DNA of 64,000 nt from Epiperipatus broadwayi. Taxonomy: Eukaryota; Onychophora; Udeonychophora; Euonychophora; Peripatidae. Shown piece by piece: positions 1 through 12,689 of the stretch. The stretch covers positions 7,978,963 to 8,042,962 of the forward strand of contig JAQFVV010006208.1 of NCBI GenBank assembly GCA_028023455.1, written 5' to 3'. The translations under genes and the position numbers were made by a program. Numbering within the stretch: the first letter of the stretch is position 1; the number at the start of each line of letters is the position of its first letter. The notes beneath the pieces are model-generated. The model was not told where the DNA came from. It saw nothing but the letters and a program-made list of their open reading frames with translations, and searched no databases.

Positions 1-368
1 TTTATTGAGTAATTCCCATCTTTTATTTTAACTTATTTATTCAATCAATTTACTACTAATTATGTTTATTTTTATTCAACTAATAGTAATATTTCCATCT
101 AATATCCCTTTCACTTTTTCAATGACTTCTTTTCTCATTTTTTTTATATCTGTTCTAATTTTATTAAAATTCTGTAGCCCTCATATCCACAAGATTCAAT
201 TTCGAGATGTCCACAGGTATCAAAATTCATGGGTAATAGCAAATTGTATTATAATACGCATTTTTAACACACATAATTGTGATTAAAACAGGCAAAATTC
301 TCCATATAGTAGTGCCATTCAGCACAAGTATAAGAAATGATGATCACGTGATGTTTAGTGGTTTAATG

Positions 369-867
369 CAGTGTTCTTCAACCCTTAGTCCGCGGAACTT
401 TTCTGCTGGTCCGCGTGCTTAAAAAGTTTGTAATAATAAATAATGAGTTTAAACTTTTAATTAATATAGCCAATTTTTATTTATCTCATTTTTACCCAAT
501 TAAAAAAAAAAGAAAACATTGAACGAAAATAAAATCTAATCAATCATTCATAAATTAATTTATTTTTCTAGTTATCACAGATGTTTATTGGGGGGGGGGG
601 GGTAGAATTAATTTTTTTATTACTTTTCTAAAAAAAAATTTTAAAAAAATGTTTTTTATTATATAAACTCCATATATATATATAAAACTTTATCTTACAT
701 ATTTAACATTGTTGTTTTGATCAGTTATAACAATTATGCTTATCTTTAAAAAAATTTATCTATAGACTTCTGCCGGTCTGAGAAATCTTATCCTTATTTT
801 TGCTGGTCTGCGAAAACTTATCCTTATTTTTACCGGTCCGCAGGTGTGAAAAGGTTGAAGACCACTG
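369..867. mobile_element. hAT-type MITE, 499 bp
   Basis: Inverted ends CAGTGTTCTTCAACC and GGTTGAAGACCACTG with a perfect 8-bp target duplication GTTTAATG (361-368 and 868-875). No coding capacity. Inserted into a fragment of hairpin family F1 (about 296-360 and 876 on), so it is younger than that fragment. Confidence 0.9.
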
Positions 868-875
868 GTTTAATG

Positions 876-1600
876 CATATAATTGTGGTTATAAAAATTT
901 ATAATTTCCAATTCTAATATCACTACATGTCGATCTTAACCTATATCAGTTCCAGGTTGTACATATGCACTCTTAATACTTCAACTTTCCATGTTCCCAT
1001 GATTCTCAACCATATGTTATGCTATTTTCTTTATAAAAACATTCATCTTTCACTTCTATAAGAATAAACAGCCTTTAATTTTAAATAATTATTCTAATGT
1101 TCACTGCGTTGTATCATTTTTTAAGTTTAAATATAATTGATGAAGCTAATATAAAAAACGAATACTTGATGAACAATGACTTTTACTAATTATAACTGCT
1201 GTAGTAATTAATTAGTCTTTTGGTTGGCAACTCTTTTGACTTTAATCTTGGCCAAAGTCTAATTTGTGAATAGAAGACAACAATCATAGTTTTAAAAAAA
1301 GGCAGAGAATAAAAATAACACACAGACGGATATGAAATACAAACATACGTATTTTACTTTATATTAACCAAATATAATTAATAAATTAAAAGTGGTTAAA
1401 TTAATTTAAATGACAAATAATTATTTAGATTTGAAAATTAAATTATTAAAAACAACACATATATGATATAGCTAACACAGTTAATACGTCATTAATCAAT
1501 TGTGTCTATTATTAAGGAATTTTCTTAATATAAAATAATCAATGTTTTCAAATTACGTATAGTTTAAAATCTGTAAAGCGCATGTGCATTAGCCTGATCG
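876..1600. other. AT-rich sequence, no gene
   Basis: Continues the F1 fragment for a few tens of bases, then nothing recognised. Confidence 0.5.
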
Positions 1601-1601
1601 C

Positions 1602-1717
1602 TAAGCGTTGTCAGCTGAGAGGTCAGCGCAGCCGCCTTGCAAGCAAGCAGTTGGTTGCAGACGGTTGTTGCGGGTTCGTATCCCGGCAGATACTATGACA
1701 TACGAAAAAAAAAAATC
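1602..1717 (+). mobile_element. tRNA-derived SINE
   Basis: Has GCTGAGAGGTCAGCGCAG (A-box-like) and GGGTTCGTATCCC (B box), as in a class II tRNA such as tRNA-Leu, followed by GATACTATGACATACG and poly-A. About 100 bp of tRNA-like sequence. Confidence 0.8.
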
Positions 1718-2240
1718 TAAAATTGCAAATAAAATGATTTACAGGTTTTAACGTGTAGCAGAGTTGCTTCTTGGGTTTGAATCCAGTACCAATTCTAAAG
1801 AAAATTTTCATTTGGACAGTTTAATAAAACTTTTGTGCTCAGTGCTTTATATTCTAGTGGCCAAACCTTAAAAATCTTAAAAGAAAATGACTATACAATG
1901 TATTTTTTTAAAAGAATTTATATATTTTACACTAATATTAATGACATCAAAAAGATCAAATGAAAATTATTTGTACGTCACCTTGGACATATCCTCATTT
2001 TGAATATTATTTTTTTGCTTGGACACATTTTAGTAAAAACCTTTAATTTCTCAAATTTTATACTTTTTTGAAATGATATAAATCAACAGTGGACAAATTA
2101 TGGCTCCAAAAGATATGTGTGTGTCTCCCAAAACAATACAAATATCGATTTTTATTGCCATTTTTCTTAAACTTTTATATTAATGATTTATAATAGTATA
2201 GTATGCATTAATATTAAAATATTTCACAAATGATTTAGAG

Positions 2241-2837
2241 CAAGGGTGTCCAACAAGTCGATCGTGATCCACCGGTCGACCGCAAAGCCATTTTTGGTCA
2301 ATCGCGAGTCCAATCTGGCAAGAGTTGTCGGATAACAAGTGAAACAAATTAAGACAAGATTTTCAAGTTTTTTTGTTATTTTTGCTTTTGTTCTAAATTT
2401 TTTGTCAATTCTAGATAGGTGAAGTCCACTAAGCCGTATCATTATTGAAAATAATATTTTTAATTTTGATTTATTGTAGCTAATTTGAATTAATAAATAT
2501 TGTTAATAATTTACTCATGTTGCTTTAATTCCCTCGGACATGAGTTTTTTGACCCGTTAAATAATTGCTATTTTTTACTAGGTAGATATATAAAAATAGT
2601 CAAGCGTTGTTAGCCGAGAGGTCATTGCAGCCGTCTTGCAAGCAAGTAGTTGGTTGCTAGACGGTTGTGGGTTCGCGTCCCGGCCGATGCTATGACATAT
2701 GAAAAAAAAAGTATGTATTTCACACTTCCCTGCACTTAGACTACGCCTATGGAAGTCGATCGCCTATGACAAGTTGATCGCAATACACTTTTAAAATAAA
2801 AAATCGGTCTTATGAACACAAAAGTTGGACACCCCTG
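2241..2837. mobile_element. hAT-type MITE, with SINE inside
   Basis: Ends CAAGGGTGTCCAAC and GTTGGACACCCCTG, with an 8-bp target duplication ATTTAGAG/ATTTAGAA (2233-2240, 2838-2845). Same family as 17591-17974, and interrupted by a SINE at about 2600-2710. Confidence 0.88.
2600..2710 (+). mobile_element. tRNA-derived SINE inside a hAT MITE
   Basis: Contains AGCGTTGTTAGCCGAGAGG and GGGTTCGCGTCCC (B box), and ends TATGACATATGAAAAAAAAA. Absent from the sister MITE at 17591. Confidence 0.82.
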
Positions 2838-3632
2838 ATTTAGAAGAAAGTAAAAAAACATATTTTGAAACTTTAGCTTTTAAATGACACTAGTTAAAAT
2901 GGTTGTTAATGTGGATTTTATTATCATATTCGGTTGGTAAAAAGTGTTTTGACATTGAATAGCCTGTCGCTCTCAATAAAAGTAATTCCAAAAATGACTA
3001 CTGTTATCTTTGAATATTCAAAAAGTGTATGAAAATTACTATATGTGGCTCTTACACAGGCTTATAATATGTAGCCTGTTGCATTTTCCAGCGAAGAAGT
3101 GTTTCTATATAATATAAAAAATGACTTTTTTCATTTTTCAAATTATATTTTCAAGACAAAAATAAACTATGGAATGGCACAAATGGGCATACACAAATGA
3201 AAATAAACGAAACAAGATAAATATCTTTTGCATATGTTTTTATAAGAAAAAAGATGTCCAAGCAAAATTTTACAAGTAATATCCTAATTTTATGTTCAAT
3301 TTTTATGATTTGGTTATAATAATCCTAATTAAATAATTGGATTTGCAGATAATCATGGCTTCAGCACACATCGAGGCATAAATACTCCCCAATCAATAAT
3401 GCATGCATTATATTATAGAGACATTTTTTTTATCACCAAGCTCCCCATGGTCATGTGATAAACATGAGCCCTCCATCTTCATAAAAATAACGTTTAAAAA
3501 TATTTATTTTTTTATTTTTAGCTATCTCTTTTTTACTTTTTTCCCAACCACAATTAATTTAATACTATTAGTAACATAATTACTTTACCCCCCCCCCCTA
3601 GATATCTTATTATTTTAGGTGCTTATTTTAGG

Positions 3633-5004
3633 TACTTAAGTAATATGCCTGTCTAAAACTTGCCAGCCATTTTATTTTAAATAATCCACTTTCAGGGGCT
3701 TCCAACACATGATATAAACAATGTGGCTGAGTATTGCATTCAATATTTACTTTTTTGTTTATTTATTAAAATGATAAATAAAAGAAGCACATAAGTCCAA
3801 AGGATTGTAAGTAAATTATTTTAAAAATGTAAATTCAGTACACCAACTGTAAACTAATCTCAGCGCACCCTCAAATGATATTTTGGAGCCTTCTAACAAT
3901 GTTCCTATTAAACATGCCTGTGCATCTCTGTTTGCATTCTGTAATTTTGAAAGTATTCTCCTGCATCTTGTTCTGTCTATGAAAGATTCCAAATTTTAAT
4001 CACATTTCCAAAAATGATAAGGTAAAAAAAAAGAATATTAAAAAAAATCACCCCGTGTATAAAGAATGTCAAAAAAAAAATAACGATACCTGTTCGTCTC
4101 ATGTTAAGCATTCACCATGTGTTAACATTTGGATGTTATGTTGATAATGGAATTTACTTAAAAATATTATTCAATTTTTTTAAAATTAACATTCAATTTA
4201 GAATACATTTGTTAGTATTTTTTAAAGTTAAAAAGTTATACATGTTTGAGAAAATAATTTTGAGAAAAAAAAACAAAACAATTTTCAGAGTTGAAGTATT
4301 TATCCGTTTGCATTTTTCCCCTCAAACTTATTTTCTCAAACATGAGTAGATTGTTAACTTTAAAAATTATTAACAAACATGTTATAAATTGAATGTTAAT
4401 TTTTAAGAAATTCAAATAAATTTTTTAATAAATTCTATTCACAACATAACATCCAAATGTTAACATGTGGTGAATACTTAACACGAAGTGAACAGATAAT
4501 CCGTGGTTAAAATTATTGTTACTTTTTTTATTTCATTTGTTAACATGTGACTTCTTTTAATATTCCCTTTTTGCCCTATCATTTTTGGAAATATGATTAA
4601 AATTTGGAAGCTTTCATCGAGAGAATAAGATGAATTGGAATATTTTCAAAATTACAGGATAGTACCAGTCCCAAAAGTGTGTCGTAACAGGCATGATATG
4701 ACATTTTACGTATGAATGGAGATGCAATGGTGTGCTTGGTGAGGAACATGGTTAGAAGGTTCTAAAATATTGCTTAGAAATGCAATAACATTAGTTTACA
4801 GCTGATATAGTAAATTTACATGAAAAAAAAAATTATAACCGTTTGACCCCTGTGTTTCTTTTATTTATCATTTTAATAAACAAAAAGTAAATATTGAATA
4901 AGATACTCAGCCTTATTGTTTATACCAAGTGTTGGAAGCCCTTGAAAATGGATTATTTAAAATAAAATAGTTGGTAAGCTTCTGACAGGCATATTAATTA
5001 AGTA
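3633..5004. mobile_element. 1.37 kb near-full-length palindrome (foldback element)
   Basis: Two arms of about 680 bp are reverse complements with scattered differences, centred near 4318. The outer ends read TACTTAAGTAATATGCCTGTC-like (left) and its complement (right). No reading frame spans it. Arm divergence suggests an old insertion. The superfamily is unclear (a Mutator-like or other long-TIR MITE). Confidence 0.75.
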
Positions 5005-5167
5005 TATATTTTGATCAAGCAAAAAAAATATATACAATAGAAAGATTGTTGTATAGTATAAATAAATAAAATATGGTTATCATATGTATATTTTACTTTT
5101 CTCTTTAACAAAATTAAACCCTAGTGTGGTGAGTAAAGAAAAGCAAAAACAAATTATATTTATAATA

Positions 5168-5765
5168 CAGGGTGACCCAAAAGTAGGTTTACAGTTATCA
5201 TGTAGACTATTTATTTGAAAATTCGACACTAGAACAGCGGGAAATTCGTTATACCTGTTAACATAAACAATTTAATCTCTCAGATGCTCAAAATATCCTC
5301 CTTCAACATTACAACATTCTTCAAATCTCTCCAGGACACTCTGACACACAGTGCGGCACAAATTCCACTCTTCATCAATTTCTGTGAATGCGAGATGAAT
5401 GTAATCTTTTAAATCATTTATTGTTTTAGGTTTCTTCTCATAAACCTTGTTCTTAACAACACCCCAAAAAAAAGAAATCCATAGGTGTCAGGTCAGGTGA
5501 ACGTGGTGAACCATTCGATGCTGCCCCTTCTTCCGAACCAACGCTGTGGAAAAACTTGGTTAAGGTAGTCTCTTGCTATAGACGCATAATGTGGTAAAAA
5601 GTTAGCATTACATAATAAAATAAATTACAATCAGCAAGGGAAAAGCTGTTTATGTAAGTTAGATTTATACTCTGAGGAATGTTTTATATTGGTATTACTA
5701 AGCAAGTAACTTCAACCATATAAAAGGTAGTTTAATAACTGTAAACCTACTTTTGGGCCATTCTT
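5168..5765 (-). mobile_element. Decayed mariner-like element
   Basis: The left end CAGGGTGACCCAAAAGTAGG follows a TA, and the right end is its decayed reverse complement (ATAACTGTAAACCTACTTTT...). On the minus strand the interior encodes the last part of a mariner transposase: SPDTYGFLFLG (from a typical SPDLTPMDFFLWG block) and a FERFEECC-like end. About 600 bp remain, so the catalytic N-terminal part is deleted. Confidence 0.8.
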
Positions 5766-6624
5766 TTTTCTCTCTAAAATTTTAATACAAGTTTGTGTAA
5801 ATATTTATAAACACAATCTCACTACATAGATTCTGGTTATATGTGAAGATTTTTTAGGTGATCTTTGAGTATTCATATAAATTGTCTCTGAAATATTGTC
5901 GACAGTTTGATATTTATTGCACAAGATACCATATTCACTAAAAATCATAGTCTTATGCATTTTCCTGTTTCTTTATAATTTGATTTGAGGATAATTAATA
6001 GTGCATAAGCATGGAAGACAATATTCAGGATACCATTTTAGAACTGACACCCCCCCTTTCCAATTATCATATACTTTAGAGAGCATAGAGGTTTTGCTGA
6101 TAATCATTCTTAGTTCATTTCCAAGCTATTTCTATTGTAGAGAAAAATCAGGAAAAAATTATACAGCCAGACTACCTCCTAGAGCTGGAATTAGGTGAAT
6201 GAATAACACAACTTTTGATCCTTAGATGACTTCATGAGATAACACCTATATTGAATAAATCTACTTTTATTTATTAACACTAACATACCAACTAGTTTAA
6301 AATCTAATTAACTAATTACCTTTTTTTTTTTTTAAAAAAAAAAATTAATTGAAACTATTAACTTTTTTAATAATTAACCTTAATTAAACCAATTATTTTT
6401 ACAAAAACATATTTGACCTACAATAGCTACAAGGGGTATATGATACTGCTATCAATTTTTAAATGCCTTAATTTCATTTTATTTTATAAATTGAACAGCT
6501 ATCTATCTCAGTGCTTTCTTAACTAAGTTTATTTTGGAAAAATCAAAGTAGTTTAAATTTAATTTGCATAGGATAAATTTTATATGTACCCTTCTCTGAT
6601 TGAACAGCATCTTGTACATCCAAA

Positions 6625-7014
6625 TACAGAGGTTAAACTCTCCATACAGTAGCACCACTCAATACAAACCAGAGTAATCAATGGATGCAAGAAGGTTTGT
6701 GTATAAATTCTCTGTCTAGTGCCTACTCACCCAATATCCCTAGACAAGTTTCTCACTTGCGGATTTCATCAGTCAAGAGCCTTCAATCTGAGAGCACTGC
6801 ACTGAGATCCAAGGCTCTGACTGATGAAAGCTATAAGCTAGTCTGGGGATATTGGATGATCAGGCACTAGATGGGGAATTTATGCAAAAATATTCTTGCA
6901 GTCATTGATTACTCTGTTTGCACTGAGTGATGCTATTGTATGGAGAGTTAAACTCTGTGTAAACAACTCATGTAAGCATAAAGAATGGTGATCTTATGAC
7001 GTCTAGTGGTATAA
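6625..7014. repeat. F1 hairpin repeat
   Basis: Arms starting AAACTCTCCATACAGTAG and ending CTCTGTGTAAACAACTC. Its plus-strand hammerhead (6815-6850) has lost GAAACTA. Ends with GTGATCTTATGACGTC, the family's outer sequence. Confidence 0.8.
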
Positions 7015-7792
7015 TCTAAATAGTTGTACATTTTTTTTCAACACTTTTTGAATGACTGCTTTTTCTCAACTTTTTAAAACAACATAAAACTTATTATAAC
7101 TAATGACTAAAATAATAATAAGCAAATTTATTTCATTATAATAAATAATTGTAGTAAATTAATCAACTAAATAAAAATAATTTTATCCCTTTGAAAAATA
7201 AATAAAAATAATTTTATTTCTCCATTTTCATGATTTTATGGCTATATTTAAATTTTTTTATACAAATATTTTAATATATATATTGTACATAATGCCTACA
7301 ATAAAACAAAAAACAAATTTGAAATGACATTTATATAAAGTAAATATTCTTCCTCTTGCAAGTTAATTAAAACTTTAATAATGAACAAAAAAAACTTATT
7401 TAAAAGTCATTTGGAATTTAGAAATGTCTTTAGACTCTTTTATTACTTCAATTATTGTAATTTGTTACTTTTTATTGAATAAATTAATGTTAATAAAATA
7501 CATCTTTACTTTCATATACATTCAACCATGCACATACAAATAGCATAATGTCTATGTGTATAGCTATGTAATTAAGTAATAAATTTATATTAAATTGCTA
7601 TTATTAAATATATAATAAAATAAACCTTGTTATTAATTTTTCCTTTATTAATCAACTTTATAGTACTCCCTATTCTTTCTGCTGCTTGTTTTTTTTAACT
7701 AATTAAAACTACTAATGAAGTATTCCCTTCATAAATATATATATAATTGAATATTTATAAAAACAGTAATTAGATATATATATAAAGTATAA

Positions 7793-7830
7793 ATGTGCTT
7801 TCAACTATCCTCATAGACTTTGTCAACTAA
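7793..7830 (-). ncRNA. Hammerhead-like motif, family F5 (U3/A8 core)
   Basis: Minus strand: TTAG, TTGACAA, A, stem II GTCTA-TGAGGA-TAGTT, GAAA, then GCACA. The stem III palindrome and cleavage site have decayed. Inverted partner of 8124-8165. Confidence 0.55.
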
Positions 7831-8165
7831 CATTTTGAAAGGCTAATCTTCCCACAATTCCATGATTTTAACATTTGCTGTCTGTCTGTTAATTAAGTCT
7901 TGTTTGTATTTGTATATTAGCATAGCTTCCTTTAATATACAAATACAAACAAAGACTTAATTAACAGACAGGCCGCAAATGTTATGATCACGGAATTGTG
8001 GGAAGGTTAGCCTTTCAAATTGTTAGTTGACAAAGAATATACAAATACAAACAAGACTTAAATAACATACAGGTAGCAAATGTTAAGATCACAGAATTGT
8101 GAGAAGGTTAGCCTTTCAAAGTGTTAGTTGACAAAGACTACGAGGATAGTCGAAAGCGCTCCTAA
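7795..8165. repeat. F5 repeat: inverted and direct units
   Basis: A minus-strand unit (7795-7930) faces two plus-strand units (7936-8036, 8037-8165), each with ATACAAATACAAACAA, AATTGTGGGAAGGTTAGCC and GTTAGTTGACAAAG. The middle unit lacks its end. Confidence 0.7.
8124..8165 (+). ncRNA. Hammerhead-like motif, family F5 (U3/A8 core)
   Basis: Stem I TTAG/CTAA, core TTGACAA (8128-8134), A, stem II GACTA-CGAGGA-TAGTC, GAAA (8152-8155), palindromic stem III AGCGCT, cleavage base C. Relative to CTGANGA only positions 3 and 8 differ, and together. Confidence 0.62.
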
Positions 8166-8589
8166 GTGGATAAAATTTTTAAAGTTATACTTAACATATA
8201 TCTATTTACTGTATTTATAAATATTCAATTAGAAGATTAAGTACATTAATTTGAAGAAATACAGACATCGAATTATAATATTATTACATATATATATATA
8301 TAAAAACAAAGTATGTCTTATATAGTTTATATTTGATCTGTAACTGAAAGTGCTGTTCCAGATCCATCTATGCTTGGCTAATATGACAATAATGCTCTAG
8401 AATGATAAAAGCCAATTGCTTAATAATTAATTTGGCAAACTATTTGGTATTATCATCGGTATTCATCAATTGCCTGTGCTTGCATTAAATAACTACGATA
8501 GGGTAATAAGAATTATGCTGTTAAATGCAGATTGAATACAAGCTGGAAAAATTGTGTATTGTGAAAGTATAGAAAACATTGAACAATAT

Positions 8590-8685
8590 AGCAAGCATTG
8601 GTGGTCGAGAAGTCAGCACTGCTGCCTTACAAGCAGTTGTCCTGGGTTAGTGGGTTCACTTCCTGGCCGACGCTATGACACTTGA
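8590..8685 (+). mobile_element. tRNA-derived SINE, first of a tandem pair
   Basis: GGTGGTCGAGAAGTCAGC to CGCTATGACACTTG. Together with its flank GTATAGAAAACATTGAACAA it is duplicated 120 bp downstream. Confidence 0.78.
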
Positions 8686-8709
8686 AAGTATAGAAACATT
8701 GAACAATAT

Positions 8710-8808
8710 AATAAGCGTTGGTGGTCAAGAGGTCAGCACAGCTGCCTTACAAGCAGTTGTCCTGGGTTAGCGGGTTCGCTTCCGGCCAATGCTATGACAC
8801 TTGAAAAA
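8710..8808 (+). mobile_element. tRNA-derived SINE, second of a tandem pair
   Basis: Same SINE with B box GGGTTCGCTTCC. It follows a second copy of the flank GTATAGAAACATTGAACAA, so the pair arose by local duplication or by insertion into the same site. Confidence 0.78.
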
Positions 8809-9507
8809 AAATATATACATATCTTGATCAAAGTGATTTATTTTCAACAAAAAAAAAAAAAAGAAAAATATTTTTTAGGACTAAAACATTATAAAATATA
8901 TATTTTAGCTAATAAAAAATAATAATAAATACTGGCATAAGAACCGTACTAAATTATACAAATTTCAATTTTAAAAAAAGGCCATCTCTTCAATAAAATG
9001 TGACATAAAAATAATTTATGATATAAATGACAGTTAATTTTATTTAATTTTTTTATAATGTATAATTATTAAATACTTATCCTTTTTTATATAAATATAA
9101 ATTGCCAACTTCCTGAGTTAATAATTACAGTACAATTTACATTCTTCATTAATGATTGCTAGAACCTGGGGTATTTTACAAATGTCAGTCTAAAAGGATA
9201 GATTTATATGCTGCATATATATGTGTGCGTGTGTATGAATGAATAAAGATAGAGAAGAACAGAAACAACAAAAATTCAATAGCCATGTTGCACAAGACAC
9301 TCTGCCCACCTAGAAAATGTCTACCCTTCATATCGTTTTGGGTTTACATTCTATATGATAAAATTGCTTTATTAAGTCTATCACTATCGTCTTAACTTAT
9401 TGTTTATAATATAAAAATAATTCCATAAAACATCTGTATCAATACGATATAAGAATTGGCATAGAAACTTTTATTAACAAGTCTTTCATAGTTTAGAGAA
9501 TGTGTTA

Positions 9508-9685
9508 TATATATAGGGGTTTGAACTAAGACTTTCAATTGACTTTCAACTATCCATGCTATCTCATACTGCTGACACACTTGATCACACACATGTGAAA
9601 AGTGATCATGTGTGTCAGCAGTATGAGATAATGTGGATAGTTGAGGGTTGCACAAAAGTCTGAGTTCAAACCCCCTATATATTAC
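9508..9685. repeat. Small palindrome related to F2 outer ends
   Basis: ATATAGGGGTTTGAACTAAG mirrors CTGAGTTCAAACCCCCTATA. The tip is TGATCACACACATGTG. No hammerhead is left. Confidence 0.65.
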
Positions 9686-9774
9686 ATATTGGAGTGCAGC
9701 TATGAAAAAGCCTGTACTGTAGAAAAAATTATATACTAGAATGTGTTATAGTGAATTCTAAAAGAGGTTAAACA

Positions 9775-9872
9775 AAATAACAAATAGTTTTGACACCATT
9801 CTCCATGACTATGTCAAAACTTAAAATAACAAATAGTTTTGACACCATTCTCCATGACTATGTCAAAACTAA
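9775..9872 (+). repeat. 52-bp direct duplication with hairpin
   Basis: AACAAATAGTTTTGACACCA to ATGTCAAAACT occurs twice. Each copy forms the hairpin AGTTTTGACA/TGTCAAAACT. Confidence 0.8.
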
Positions 9873-9885
9873 GATAACATTTTTT

Positions 9886-11020
9886 TCTTTATAGGAAGAA
9901 CTATAGAAAAAAAACCAAGGAATATTTCAAAGAAATTTCCAAGTCTGTGATGGTATCTGATTAACTGGATCCTGAGTGACGAATTTATAATAACTAACAA
10001 TGGAAGAATACTACTGGTTAGAATTAAATCCAATCAGAAATCAGTGCTTACTGAGAGGTATTGACCAATGCTAGAAAAAAATTATGGTGCAATAAATCAC
10101 TGAAGATAACATGTCTAAACCTTCATCATTGCCTTCATAATCCATAAAAACATTTACAAGCAGAACAACCTTCCGTTTCTAAACCACTGATGATAGAATA
10201 ACAATAATGGAGAAATAGCAGAATCAGAAGAATATGAACCGAACAACAGATGTCTAAATGCCTTCATTTACATTTCATAATTGCTAAAAGAAACCTAATC
10301 AATCAGACTGTTTTGATCCAATTGTAAAATAAGATTGCCGATTTGGGCAGCTTATCATTGCGTTCTCTTAACTCAGTCATTATTCTTTATGACTGCATCA
10401 CAGGTCCATACTTATGGAATGTTTGAGGGATTATATATATTCTAGGTGCAAATATTGTTTTGCCATACAATGCCAATTTCTAAAAAGAGCTCCAATTTAT
10501 ACAATCTATATGGCCAAATAGTTTAAAAAACATGAGAGTAATATTATATGTCTATCATAGCATTCTCAATAAGATTTTAATATTACTACTGGGCCTTTTT
10601 TGACCTTTTCACCCATTTCAGTTAACATCATTAGGTTGCTATAACAATTTTCAACAGGAAAAGTAATTTGATTCGCTGAGTGGAAGTGTAATGCTTAGCG
10701 CATCATTTTCATCACTTCACATATAACCTGAGGCTCTTCTCCATGATAGCAGAAAAAAATTAATAGGATGCAAGCAATCTTGATCCAAACAGTAGATATA
10801 TTTATCAAAAATGGGTTATAATTTCTACATATAGTATATCCGAGTCTTTCTTTTTTTATTAATGTTTTAAACAAATTAAAAAAAGTGTGGTCCATTGCTT
10901 GGGAGATCGTGTGACATTTGAATATCCAGATGACAGGCTTGTGTATTGTTTCATTCAATCACAACTGCATTATTTTTTTTGTTGTTCAGCAGATAATTGA
11001 TCCACAACCCATTTAGCTTT
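9886..11020. other. AT-rich sequence, no gene recognised
   Basis: No intact coding. Short frames only, no splice-bounded exon found. Confidence 0.45.
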
Positions 11021-11155
11021 GGCCACTAAACATCGCATGATCACTATTCCTTATGTTTACACAGAGGCAAAACTCTCCACACAATAGTGCCACTCAGTGC
11101 ATGCCAGAGTAACCTTTTTGCATAAAATCCCTATTTAGTGCTTAATCATCCAATA

Positions 11156-11197
11156 TCCTCATACTAGTTTCCAGCTTGTGGCTTTTATCAGTGAAGA
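11156..11197 (-). ncRNA. Decayed hammerhead motif, family F1
   Basis: Minus strand: stem I TCTTCA/TGAGGA pairs fully with changed bases, GAAA and ACTAGT are intact, but the core is CTGATAA (G8 to A without a C3 change), expected to be inactive. Confidence 0.6.
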
Positions 11198-11426
11198 TCC
11201 TTGGATCTGAAAGCACTGCACCTAAATCTTATGATCTAACGCAACCCTTCAGTGGCCATTTTTGACCGTATTAGCTAACTAGAAAGCTAATAAACTTGAA
11301 TTGAAAACATTATTGTGTTTTCATTTTGGACTCAAAGCTTTATAGTTAGATAATAATGTAAAAGCTGACTGCTGGGGGGTTGCTTTAGATCCTAAGATCT
11401 AGGTATAATGCTCTCAGACCCAAGGC

Positions 11427-11468
11427 TCCTCACTGATGAAAACCACAAGCTAGAAACTAGTCTGGTAA
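11427..11468 (+). ncRNA. Type I hammerhead motif, family F1
   Basis: Stem I TCCTCA, CTGATGA (11433-11439), stem II reduced, GAAA (11453-11456), ACTAGT, C. The 3' half of stem I has changed to TGGTAA. Confidence 0.6.
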
Positions 11469-11929
11469 TATTAGATAAGTAGGCACTAGATAAAGATTTA
11501 CACACAAAGCTTCCTGCATCCATTGATTACACTGGCTTATCCTGAGTGTCACTACTGTATGGAGCGTTTTACCTCTGAGTCTTTAGTTCTGTCCATTATC
11601 AGTAAGATATATTGCAAGAGGAAGTTTTTTAACCAAGATCTGTTTACTAATTACATGTTGAACTATCCCCATCATCTACAATTAATTGTTAAATGTCTTT
11701 AGAAAAATTCAAGCTTTATCTAAACTTTCCATATTCATTGAACTGTAAGTAATAGCACACACATTAAAAAATGCTTAGAGTGCTATTATTTTCCTCTCTT
11801 TTTCAGGAGCTGCAGCTAGTAGCATGGAAATTGAATCTTAAGATCTTTAAAATTTATAAATGAATGTTAGGTTGCACTCTTACAACTAGGCTATTTCATC
11901 AGAGGCAACACCTAACAAAAAATGAATAT

Positions 11930-12640
11930 ACTTCTCTATGAGAATTCTAGTATTGATGAGTGGTTTCCAAACATGATGACTCATCACAACAGGTTAATTT
12001 ATGCAGTTATTGGTCCATTATTGTATAGGAAGTTTCTTTAAATATTTTATTTTTCCTCTCTGCCCAATATTCTTATATTTTCTCAGTCGATCATGGCACT
12101 TGCTGGTCTGTTATTTTAGATTCATCTATTTTTCCAGTCTTTAACTATTATTTTGTGCTCTTTTAATTGTTTTTCAATAGGTTAGCTGGTTTCATTCTTA
12201 TATGTCCTTCACATTCTACATAGTATTTCATAGATGCAGTTTTTGTTTTTCTGCTTTCCCAGTTTCATAAAAATTACGATTTATATAATTTACTATGGTT
12301 TCAGAAAACGTTTTGATATTGTCATAGATTGAAGATTTTCTTTAGTTTGTCTGCTATTCCTGCTATATATGCACACATTCCAGTGCCTATAATTGTTTTT
12401 TGGTCTATTTAAGGATTTCTTATTGACAATGGATGGAAAACCATTCTTCATGAATTTTTTTTCTATGCACGACTTCACTTTTTTCAAGCCACTGGTTTTT
12501 AATAAACTTCTTTGCTCCATACCATAAAAATAGTATAACTTGATATATATGCTATGTATTTTTCAGTATATGTTGATTTTTTGTACACTGTAGTAATGAG
12601 GAAGTATTGTCACTAGACCATATAAAAATGCCATTTTTTG
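11930..12640 (-). pseudogene. Decayed Penelope-like element
   Basis: On the minus strand, 12293-12520 reads KKVKSCIEKKFMKNGFPSIV, the same PLE block as at 50 kb. Further on (12230-11930) are ECEGHIRM, KTGKIDESKI and FKETSYTIMDQ, which resemble the GIY-YIG domain, with stops. It ends near an inverted repeat at 11863-11916 that contains CTGATGA. Confidence 0.6.
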
Positions 12641-12689
12641 TTTTATCTGGCACCTGTTGGTTACCAAATCTTACAATAGGTGGCATTGA

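Larger units (their letters stand above)
11026..11585. repeat. F1 hairpin repeat, 0.56 kb
   Basis: Complete two-arm copy with hammerheads facing each other at 11156 and 11427. Confidence 0.82.

Noticed and set aside
1602-1700. Functional tRNA gene
   Set aside because: A and B boxes are present, but the acceptor stem does not pair, there are many dispersed copies and some have target duplications, so SINE is the better call.
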